Assembly (NCBI RefSeq): GCF_004342685.1
Contig: NZ_SMBZ01000004.1
Location: 62,001 to 126,000 of the forward strand
Origin: Sphingobacterium alimentarium
GTDB lineage: Bacteria > Bacteroidota > Bacteroidia > Sphingobacteriales > Sphingobacteriaceae
Direction: 5' to 3'
Length of the DNA stretch: 64,000 nucleotides
Part shown: in pieces, positions 27,379-34,380 of the stretch
How positions within the stretch are numbered: position 1 is the stretch's first letter
How the letters are laid out: each line of letters begins with the position of its first letter
Translations under genes and position numbers: made by a program
Notes under the pieces: model-generated
What the model saw: only the letters and a program-made list of their open reading frames with translations
Told to the model about the DNA's origin: nothing
The model's database searches: none

Positions 27379-27406
27379 GAATAATGTAAAAGTTTGCATT
27401 ACTGCG

Positions 27407-27610
27407 GTAAACGGTTCGTGGTCTAAAGAAAACCGATTGAGTGAACTCAAAACGGAACTGGCTGCCGTTGAACGGAAGATACAGTTGTCTATTACTCCGG
27501 AAACGAAAGAAGAACCAGCGGAGCAGGTCGAGAAACAAAAGCAAACGGCAAACAATTCGGAGAATATTGTACGGACAAAAGGTATTCATTTGCCTCGTGG
27601 GGTCTTATAA
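27407..27610 (+). pseudogene. Displaced C-terminal fragment of the methylase/helicase
   Basis: Read in frame from 27407: VNGSWSKENRLSELKTELAAVERKIQLSI, then a Glu/Lys-rich linker and IHLPRGVL-stop at 27608-27610, about 67 codons. This continues LPVLQEV at 23875-23891 directly, so removing the RIT element restores a gene ending LPVLQEVVNGSWSKE. There is no start of its own. It was separated from its gene by the RIT insertion and is convergent with the RteC-like gene at 27620. Confidence 0.85.
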
Positions 27611-27619
27611 GAATGCTTA

Positions 27620-28438
27620 TTACATTTCGTCCTCTTCGTCCATTTTTTTAAGCAGGCTTTCTTTTAGGCTGTCAAGAAATTTGGTACGGTTTATTTTTCT
27701 TGCTTTAAGTTCCATAAATGTATGATAGAAATCGCCTAAATTAATATTAAATGTACTTTCAAATGTTTTAGTGATGGATATTATATCTGTGTTGCCAAAT
27801 GCGCCCTGCGAATGGAGTGCATAAATCAATTCGGTTAACGCTGTTTTGCTTGCTGTCCAGCTCAAAAGAGATTTATTATTTACTTTTTTATATTGTTTAT
27901 TATTTAGCTGGTCTTCGAGATAGACTTGAATTAAATCGTTCGCCAGTATCTTAGCTACTTTGTAATCGGCAATGGTAGAAAAGGAATGGTCCGTTTCAAA
28001 ATAAATGGTATCTAAATTTAGCTTAATGTCATACTTTCCCCGCACAAATAGTTGGTCATCAATAAAGGTATTGTTGGTGCGGTAATATTTATAAAATTCA
28101 AGATTATTGTCAAAAAATCTTTTGAGTTTCTTCAATTCGGTATTGAAGTATTTTCTTGCAGACTTTTTTTCATTTGGCTTTTTGCTTTCTATATTATAAA
28201 TAGCATTGTAATAAATTAGTTTTGAAACAATGGCAGGCTTCTGATGTTTGAAAAATTGGATTTCTTCTTCTGTGTTTTTAAAGCCTCGTTTCAGAACGTA
28301 CCTTTTTAATTCTGATAAGTATTCAACAATTATATGTATAACGGTTTCTATCCTTTGGATTGGGCAATCAGCTTCAATTTCTAATTCGTCGATTTCTGTT
28401 TCCAGCTTATAAAGTGTTTCTGTATAAAATTTGTTCAT
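27620..28438 (-). CDS. Second RteC-domain protein
   Basis: A 272-residue RteC-family protein, clearly related to the one at 10144: EEEIQFFKHQKPAIVSKLIYYNAIYNIE, FVRGKYDIKLNLDTIYFE, and the C-terminal SKTALTELIYALHSQGAF...LGDFYHTFMELKARK. It has about 25 extra residues at the N terminus. It is convergent with the methylase/helicase fragment and sits at the border of the copper island. Its target is unknown; having two RteC proteins raises the possibility of separate promoters. Confidence 0.85.
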   Translation of the reverse strand: MNKFYTETLYKLETEIDELEIEADCPIQRIETVIHIIVEYLSELKRYVLKRGFKNTEEEIQFFKHQKPAIVSKLIYYNAIYNIESKKPNEKKSARKYFNTELKKLKRFFDNNLEFYKYYRTNNTFIDDQLFVRGKYDIKLNLDTIYFETDHSFSTIADYKVAKILANDLIQVYLEDQLNNKQYKKVNNKSLLSWTASKTALTELIYALHSQGAFGNTDIISITKTFESTFNINLGDFYHTFMELKARKINRTKFLDSLKESLLKKMDEEDEM

Positions 28439-28470
28439 TTTGAAGTCTTAAAATTTGGTTTACTAATAGA

Positions 28471-28499
28471 GATGCCTAAATCTGTCAGATTTAGGCATC
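28471..28499 (-). terminator. Strong hairpin after the copper oxidase gene
   Basis: A perfect 14-bp stem GATGCCTAAATCTG / CAGATTTAGGCATC with one T in the loop. It lies between the multicopper oxidase stop (28516) and the RteC-like start (28438), so it closes the leftward copper operon. Confidence 0.65.
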
Positions 28500-28515
28500 A
28501 TCCAGCTAATACCCT

Positions 28516-30786
28516 TTAATATGTCAACGCAAGCCCGGCTCCAAAACCCATATCGCTATCATAATGGGTACGGAGATTTATATTTTTATTGATAATATAC
28601 CTAAGCTCTCCCATAAATTCCTTATCGGTGTTGACCATAAAACCACCTCTTAATCTTTTTGAGATAGGAATATCCTCACGCATCAACGACAATCGTACAA
28701 TTCCATCGTGATATACTTCTGCCTGAAAATTAACCAGCATTGGCAAAGTGTACATAAAACCTAAACTTAAAGCTCTACGTGTATCTTTTTCATTCTTTTG
28801 CCCGAACAGGTTCTTCTCTTGTTCGTCTATTCCCATTCTTCGGTAGCGCCAGTCAAAGCCTATAAACGGCATAAACCATTGCATTTTACCGATATATCTT
28901 CCCAAATGCGTTTCCACTTCGTAACCGTGCATATCATTGTAGCCTAAACGCCATTCTGTACCTAAACTCCATCTTGCATTTTGAAACATTGCTTCGCCAT
29001 CGTTTCCATTGGTTGCAAAATCATTCTGTGCCATAAAGTGCGGCATATTGCTTTCTCTCTGCAATTTATTGTAGGCTTGTTTTTTGTTGGGCAAATATGG
29101 ATTTTGATAATCGTCAACAGCAAATACCCTATTCATCCCCGACATCATATGATAAAGGATGTGGCAGTGGAAAAACCAATCTCCTTCTTCATTAGCTAAA
29201 AACTCAATAGTATCTGTTTCCATCGGCATAATATCCAAAACATTTTTGAGTGGTGATTTTTCGCCTTTACCGTTGATTACCCTGAAATCGAAACCGTGCA
29301 GGTGCATCGGGTGGCGCATCATTGAGTTGTTATATATGGTAATTCGTAAAATTTCTCCTTTTTTTACGGGTATTTTATCGGTTTCAGAAAGTATTTTATT
29401 ATCCATACTCCATACATATCGGTTCATATTTCCCGTAAGGGTAAACTTCAATTCTTTGACCGGAGCATCTTTAGGAAGTTCTGTATTGTAAGGAGATTGT
29501 AACATTGCATAATTCAGTGTTTTTATTTCTCCCAAAGCATTTGCATTGTAACGGTTGGGGTCATTATCCATATTCATATTGTGCCCGCTATGGTCTTCTT
29601 TAGGTTTAGCCTCTCCAGTAATTTCGGGATACATTACCACATTCATATCCATTTGGTTCAGGCTCATTTTCATACCCATATCATCCAAATCGCCGTTCAT
29701 CTTCATCATATCGTTCATCATCTTCATCCCCTCAAAATATTTCAATCTTGGGAGCGGCGATATTAACTGTTTGACGCCATTGCCTACAAAATAGCTTGCC
29801 GATTGTGTTCGGTCTTCGGTTGTGGCTAAAAACTCGTAGGCAACTCCATCGTCAGGAATTGTTACCACTATATCATAAGTTTCGGAAACCGCAATGATTA
29901 ATCTATCTACTTCTACTGGCTCTACATCATTCCCATCATTGGCTACTACTGTAATTTTACCGCCTGCATATCGTAACCAAAAATAGGATGATGCTCCGCC
30001 GTTTGACACTCTTAATCTTACTTTATCTCCCGCTTTTAGTGTTTTGCCATCAACTGTTTTTAAATCGGTAGTATGATTTCCGTTGATTAATATTTTGTCA
30101 TAATACACATCGCTTACGTCCATTGCCAACATCCGTTTCCATTCGTTGGTCAATTTGGTTTTGAAATGCCCCTCCCTGATTGCTTCCGCGTAGGACTGTG
30201 TAGCGTTCTTTTTTATCGCAGCCCAATCATTGGCATTATGCAACATGCGGTTAATGTTATCGGGATTTAGGTTTGTCCATTCGCTTAAAATGATGGGTAC
30301 GGTCGGCAAATCATCAATTCCTTTTCTAAAGGTTTTATCGTCATTACGTTTTTTCATTACAAAACTGCCATACATTCCAATTTGCTCCTGCAAACCTGAA
30401 TGGGAATGATACCAATGCGTTCCGTGTTGGATAATCGGAAAACGATAGGTATAAGTTGTACCTGCCTTAATAGGTTTTTGTGTCAGCCACGGCACACCAT
30501 CTTCTTTATTAGGTAGGAACACACCGTGCCAATGGAGCGAGGTACTTTCTTTTAATTGGTTATGGACTACTATTTCGGCTGTATCGCCTTCTGTGAAAGT
30601 AAGTGTAGGCATTGGTATTTGTCCATTTACGGCAATAGCTCTTTTTTCTTTGCCTGCATAGTTTACAAGCGTATCTTTTACATACAGCTCATATCTCACT
30701 ACTTTTTGTGCAAAAACGGATTGCGAACACAGCAGTATAAATACCGCTTGCAACAATCTCCTTTTACTATTTATGGGTATATTCAT
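28516..30786 (-). CDS. Multicopper oxidase with C-terminal CopB-like barrel domain
   Basis: A 756-residue exported oxidase. After a signal peptide (residues 1-27) come cupredoxin domains with copper-binding motifs HWHG (85-88), HWYHSH (124-129), HPMHLHG and HCHILYH with a Met for the type 1 site (near 500-560). A Met/His-rich segment (MKMMNDMMKMNGDLDDMGM) resembles those of CopA/PcoA. Residues about 600-756 (ARWSLGTEWRLGYNDMHGYEVE to GFGAGLALTY) look like a CopB-type outer-membrane barrel. It probably oxidises Cu(I) in the periplasm. It is the last gene of the copper operon. Confidence 0.88.
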   Translation of the reverse strand: MNIPINSKRRLLQAVFILLCSQSVFAQKVVRYELYVKDTLVNYAGKEKRAIAVNGQIPMPTLTFTEGDTAEIVVHNQLKESTSLHWHGVFLPNKEDGVPWLTQKPIKAGTTYTYRFPIIQHGTHWYHSHSGLQEQIGMYGSFVMKKRNDDKTFRKGIDDLPTVPIILSEWTNLNPDNINRMLHNANDWAAIKKNATQSYAEAIREGHFKTKLTNEWKRMLAMDVSDVYYDKILINGNHTTDLKTVDGKTLKAGDKVRLRVSNGGASSYFWLRYAGGKITVVANDGNDVEPVEVDRLIIAVSETYDIVVTIPDDGVAYEFLATTEDRTQSASYFVGNGVKQLISPLPRLKYFEGMKMMNDMMKMNGDLDDMGMKMSLNQMDMNVVMYPEITGEAKPKEDHSGHNMNMDNDPNRYNANALGEIKTLNYAMLQSPYNTELPKDAPVKELKFTLTGNMNRYVWSMDNKILSETDKIPVKKGEILRITIYNNSMMRHPMHLHGFDFRVINGKGEKSPLKNVLDIMPMETDTIEFLANEEGDWFFHCHILYHMMSGMNRVFAVDDYQNPYLPNKKQAYNKLQRESNMPHFMAQNDFATNGNDGEAMFQNARWSLGTEWRLGYNDMHGYEVETHLGRYIGKMQWFMPFIGFDWRYRRMGIDEQEKNLFGQKNEKDTRRALSLGFMYTLPMLVNFQAEVYHDGIVRLSLMREDIPISKRLRGGFMVNTDKEFMGELRYIINKNINLRTHYDSDMGFGAGLALTY

Positions 30787-30808
30787 TTTGATATTTTATT
30801 AATGAAAC

Positions 30809-31258
30809 TTATTCCTGTTCTTTTAGCCAGTCGGTTAATGTTTTGATTTGCTCGTCATTCAGTTTTGCATCTTTGTGCATCAGTGTATATGAGGACAGGG
30901 GCATTTGCTTCGTTTCTATTTGTTCTTTGATTGAGTTTAATAATCTTTCTTGTTTCCTATTTGAGTATTTACCCCATTCATTGAAATTCAAATCTTCTTT
31001 TGCGTTTTTGATATGGCTCTCTACCAATGCTCTTGCGGGCTGTATGTAATCGTACCAAACATAGTTGGTATTGTTGCTATGGCAATCGTAGCAAGAGGTT
31101 TGAAACATCGCTTTTACTTGAACAGGCATTTTATAGAATTGGGTAAAATCTGTTGTGTAAACCTGCCCTTTATCTACATTAAGGGCAGGCTGATAAAATT
31201 GAAATGCAATAAAAATAAACAGCACTATTGCTAATATTATCTTTAATACTCTGTTCAT
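30809..31258 (-). CDS. Haem-binding-domain protein (cytochrome-like)
   Basis: A 149-residue protein with an N-terminal membrane anchor or signal (ILAIVLFIFIAFQFYQPAL) and a single CYDCH haem-attachment motif near residue 57, followed by the conserved NYVWYDYIQPARALVESHI typical of the haem_bd family. It is periplasmic and membrane-tethered. In this operon it may pass electrons to or from the multicopper oxidase; that role is inferred. The next gene, the oxidase, starts 22 bases downstream of its stop. Confidence 0.8.
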   Translation of the reverse strand: MNRVLKIILAIVLFIFIAFQFYQPALNVDKGQVYTTDFTQFYKMPVQVKAMFQTSCYDCHSNNTNYVWYDYIQPARALVESHIKNAKEDLNFNEWGKYSNRKQERLLNSIKEQIETKQMPLSSYTLMHKDAKLNDEQIKTLTDWLKEQE

Positions 31259-31259
31259 T

Positions 31260-31922
31260 TTAAAATTCTTTTTTTACAGAACCGCAGGTAAGCATCTGAC
31301 TACCGTAATACGGATTTTTTATTGCTTTAGCTTCGCTAATCCAAACTGCACCTTTGCCATCATTGTACATTGGGCAATAGTCCTGATATAATTTTTGAGT
31401 TGTTCCAAACAATGCGATAAGGTCGGAAACGTCTTTACTTAACGATGCTAAATGCTCTCTCTGGTGGTCTATTTTACCAGCATTGTCGCCAATGTGTTCT
31501 GCATTTTCCTTAGCATTTTCGAAAACATCCATAAACTCCTTATGCTTGCTGGCAGGTATGGTTTTCATATCCACCTTCTTTAAAGTAGCAAAAAGTTGTT
31601 TTCCAGCATTTGCAGCTGCTTTATCATTATCAGCAACGAGTGCATTTTTCAAAGCCAAATAATCCTTAATTATCGGTGTGATTGTAAAGTTTTGTGCTTG
31701 TTCCTTTACAGTGGACTTTTCCTCTTTCTGAGAAGACATATCTGTTGAAGTAACAGTAGCTACAGTATCATTTTGTACCGCTGATGATAAATCCTTAGTT
31801 TCTGATACTCCGGTGCTATCATTAGCCTGTTGGGTGCTATTTTTATTGGAAGACTGATTGCACGAAACTGTTATTGTTGCAACCGTTGCCAATGCGATGA
31901 TGGAGAAAAATATATTTTTCAT
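31260..31922 (-). CDS. DUF3347 lipoprotein
   Basis: A 220-residue lipoprotein with lipobox near VSCNQ (Cys about residue 21), a Ser/Thr-rich linker, and a DUF3347 domain. The domain holds DYLALKNALVADNDKAAANAGKQL, then the diagnostic CPMYNDGKGAVWISEAKAIKNPYYGSQMLTCGSV with two conserved Cys. The domain is common near copper and CusB-type genes and is thought to bind metal. It shares its C-terminal domain with the HMA-DUF3347 protein at 32503. Confidence 0.85.
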   Translation of the reverse strand: MKNIFFSIIALATVATITVSCNQSSNKNSTQQANDSTGVSETKDLSSAVQNDTVATVTSTDMSSQKEEKSTVKEQAQNFTITPIIKDYLALKNALVADNDKAAANAGKQLFATLKKVDMKTIPASKHKEFMDVFENAKENAEHIGDNAGKIDHQREHLASLSKDVSDLIALFGTTQKLYQDYCPMYNDGKGAVWISEAKAIKNPYYGSQMLTCGSVKKEF

Positions 31923-31961
31923 TTTAATGCTATTTAATGTTATTAAAGAAATTTTTGTTGT

Positions 31962-32483
31962 TTACTTGTTTTCAAATTCTTTCAGCTTTCGCTTCATAAA
32001 TTCGATTTCCTTTGCTTGTGTTTCGAGTATGTTTTTTTGTAGCTCAATTAATTCGGGATCGGTAAGCTTAGCTTTTTCGGACATTAATACCGCTGCTGCG
32101 TGATGCGGTATCATCCCTTTTACAAATTGCTTATCGCCCACATTTATTTGCTCCCTAATGCCAAACCACGAGAAGATACCAATCGCAAGAGAAACTGTAA
32201 TTACAGCCCAATTGATTTTTTTGTTTTGATACATTCCTTTCATTATCAATAATTCAATAATCAACATTGCTGAAACCATTAGCAGCGTCATATATAAATT
32301 GTTGATGTTTGGGATAAGATTATTCAATCCGTCAATCATAGCATACATAATAAAATACATAGCTACAAACATTGCAACAGCCATTACAGCAAAGCGTTTG
32401 TACATTGCCAAAGAATGATTGGAATTATTTTCTTCACTCTTGTGGGTATGTTGCATTCCGTGTTGGTTTTTCATACTTTCCAT
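31962..32483 (-). CDS. DUF305-family membrane protein
   Basis: A 173-residue protein: a His-rich N terminus (MQHTHKSEENNSNHSL), three hydrophobic segments (about residues 30-50, 60-80 and 85-105), and a C-terminal DUF305-type helix pair with the signature KGMIPHHAAAVLMSEKAKL and a Glu/Lys-rich amphipathic end. The HH pair and N-terminal His suggest metal binding. It is cytoplasmic-membrane located and part of the copper operon between two DUF3347 genes. Confidence 0.78.
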   Translation of the reverse strand: MESMKNQHGMQHTHKSEENNSNHSLAMYKRFAVMAVAMFVAMYFIMYAMIDGLNNLIPNINNLYMTLLMVSAMLIIELLIMKGMYQNKKINWAVITVSLAIGIFSWFGIREQINVGDKQFVKGMIPHHAAAVLMSEKAKLTDPELIELQKNILETQAKEIEFMKRKLKEFENK

Positions 32484-32502
32484 AACAATTGCTTTTTATT
32501 TG

Positions 32503-33381
32503 TTATTTAATAGTTTCTTGTACACTGCCACAAGTAAGCATTTGAGAACCGTAATATGGATTTTTAACTGCTTCTTCTTTGCTTAACCAATTTGCACCTT
32601 TACCATTGTTATACATTGGGCAATGCTGATAGTAAACAGGTGTTTCTTGTTTTGATGCCTTAGCTAATTCGTACATATTCTTGGAAAGCAAAGCGAATGT
32701 TTCTCTTTGTTTTGCAACATCTTTAGAAGTGGAAATTTTTTCGGCATTTACTGTCAAGTCTTTCATTACTTTCATCCAAGTTGTATGTTCGTCAGTAGAA
32801 AGTTTTGCCATTTCTACCGCTTTGATAGCTTTTGCCAATTCGGCAGCTTTTGCCGATGAAGTACCTGCATCAGTTTTTACCAAAGCATCTTTCACTGAAA
32901 AATAATTGTCGAAAACGGCTTTAAGTTGTGTTGCATTTTGCGTTTCAGCGGTATTTTTTTTTGCCATATCGCTTTGGTTATGCTTGGCGTGTTCATTTTT
33001 CATATGCATACCCGCATCATTAGATTTTGCGACTGGCTTTAATTCTCTGCTGTACTGGCAACATCCAGGAAGTTTAGCATAAACATCATCAGGTGCTAAA
33101 AATTTTTCGCTATCGTAACCAGCCAAAGCAATTCGTTTCAATATTTCATCCTGATTTGTTTTTTTATCATCATAGTTGAGCGTAGCCATTTTGGTATCTT
33201 TATTCCATTCTACACTGGCTACCTTATTCACGTTTCCTGCTTTTTCGATAGTGGCTTTACACATACCGCAATTGCCGTAAATTTTTACGGTTTCTGTTTT
33301 CGCATTCTTGATTTGTGCGAAACTGTTTACTGATGATAGTAATACGCCAATTACCATCACTATTTTTGATAATGATTTCAT
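32503..33381 (-). CDS. Exported HMA plus DUF3347 protein
   Basis: About 292 residues from ATG 33381, which begins a clear signal peptide (KSLSKIVMVIGVLLSSVNSFAQ); the upstream in-frame Met is not needed. Next comes an HMA domain with YGNCGMCKATIEKAG (metal-binding CxxC), then a His/Lys linker, then a DUF3347 domain ending CPMYNNGKGANWLSKEEAVKNPYYGSQMLTCGSV. It is a periplasmic copper-binding protein, probably handing metal to the oxidase or an efflux system. It is upstream of DUF305 in the same run. Confidence 0.85.
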   Translation of the reverse strand: MKSLSKIVMVIGVLLSSVNSFAQIKNAKTETVKIYGNCGMCKATIEKAGNVNKVASVEWNKDTKMATLNYDDKKTNQDEILKRIALAGYDSEKFLAPDDVYAKLPGCCQYSRELKPVAKSNDAGMHMKNEHAKHNQSDMAKKNTAETQNATQLKAVFDNYFSVKDALVKTDAGTSSAKAAELAKAIKAVEMAKLSTDEHTTWMKVMKDLTVNAEKISTSKDVAKQRETFALLSKNMYELAKASKQETPVYYQHCPMYNNGKGANWLSKEEAVKNPYYGSQMLTCGSVQETIK

Positions 33382-33474
33382 TTTGAAAATTTTTAATTTA
33401 GTAAGATAAACAAAGATTGTGCGAAAACTAAATAGCTTTCGACAAGACATACCTGTGGCTAACAAGCCACCGTT

Positions 33475-33867
33475 TTAGCTTATTTTAGGCGGTTGCCAAA
33501 TGGAAGAGTAGCCCGAAGAATAGTTGGCTTGTTTAAACCCGAATTTTTGCTTTTTAGTTTCGGCAAAAGGGGTTGTTATTTTTAAATCTATTGGTATTTG
33601 TAAACTAACAGAAGATGAAGAAGTACTACATCCACAAGAGCCGTGTTTACAATTGCCGTCGCAGTCGTGACCATCCTTACATTTTTTACAGGACTTGTCC
33701 TTGCAACTGTCTTTATGTTGAGATTTTTCAGATTTTTCTTTTGAGCAACTTTTTTGTTCTGTCTTAGCTGTTTTTTTTGCACAAGCATAGCTTATGCTTG
33801 GCATTAGGAAAAAGCCCAAACACAATAAGATGACAAAGCTGATATGTTTACTCAAATTTTTCAACAC
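33475..33867 (-). CDS. Cys/Lys-rich exported protein of the copper cluster
   Basis: A 130-residue protein with a signal peptide (residues 1-28) and a middle region very rich in Cys, Lys and Asp (KSCKKCKDGHDCDGNCKHGSCGC), which reads as a metal-binding tether. The C terminus ends SSIWQPPKIS, a tail also seen in modified form (WHPPQLV) in the gene at 41837. A -7-like box TAATTTTG (33870-33877 on the minus strand) lies directly before the ATG. The family is not named with certainty. Confidence 0.65.
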   Translation of the reverse strand: MLKNLSKHISFVILLCLGFFLMPSISYACAKKTAKTEQKSCSKEKSEKSQHKDSCKDKSCKKCKDGHDCDGNCKHGSCGCSTSSSSVSLQIPIDLKITTPFAETKKQKFGFKQANYSSGYSSIWQPPKIS

Positions 33868-34054
33868 TACAAAATTATGAAATTATTTCTTTTAACTGCT
33901 ATATTTTGCACTTTCTTAAATCTTCAACCTAAATTATATACTGCACTCTATAAGTTTTTTAGCGATTTCCGTTCCCTTGAAAGGGATACCTATTTAATTA
34001 CTACCTTCAAATATTTCAAATGAAAATAATTAGATAGGCATCCCAAATAGAAAG

Positions 34055-34279
34055 TTATTTTATAGTCAGAGGCTCTATTTTAAAACCTGCTTTTTGTATC
34101 GTTTCGATAACTTGTTCCTCTGTAATTCCCGTCGATTTTACGGTCAATACCTTGTCTTTATTAGTTGTGTCCACTTCCCAATGGCAAATGCCATCAGCAT
34201 TGTCTAAATGCGGTTTTACAGATGCTACACATCCGCCACAATTAATATTTGTTTTGAATTGAAGATTTTTATTTTCCAT
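34055..34279 (-). CDS. CopZ-like copper chaperone
   Basis: A 74-residue single HMA domain. The metal-binding loop is NINCGGCVASVKPHL (CxxC), followed by the beta-alpha-beta pattern to KAGFKIEPL. The usual M-x-C-x-x-C Met is replaced by Ile-Asn. It is predicted to carry Cu(I) to the ATPase encoded just upstream in transcription order (34381-36798). Its promoter region shares a ~70-bp block with that of the ATPase. Confidence 0.85.
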   Translation of the reverse strand: MENKNLQFKTNINCGGCVASVKPHLDNADGICHWEVDTTNKDKVLTVKSTGITEEQVIETIQKAGFKIEPLTIK

Positions 34280-34308
34280 TTTTTTACTTTTTTAGAATGT
34301 TATTTATT

Positions 34309-34378
34309 GATACAAATTTCGGTACGATACCATTCTGTATTATTGCGGAATTTCTTATTTGATTTGTGAGATTTACTG
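34309..34378 (-). promoter_or_regulatory. Copper promoter block, copy A (before chaperone)
   Basis: On the minus strand this region reads AGTAAATCTCACAAATC, then an A/T spacer, AATTCCGCAATAAT, and ends GAAATTTGTATC. It aligns base for base over much of its length with 36820-36888 before the Cu-ATPase gene. It is a candidate shared operator for the AraC-type regulator encoded nearby. Confidence 0.55.
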
Positions 34379-34380
34379 TT

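Noticed and set aside
27441-27725. Plus-strand 94-codon frame over the helicase fragment
   Set aside because: It is in a different frame from the homologous VNGSWSKE fragment and runs antisense over the RteC-like gene.
33877-34023. 48-codon plus-strand frame starting MKLFLLTAIFC in the gap before the Cys-rich gene
   Set aside because: It is short, has no good ribosome site, overlaps the likely minus-strand promoter of the gene at 33867, and has no recognised relative.
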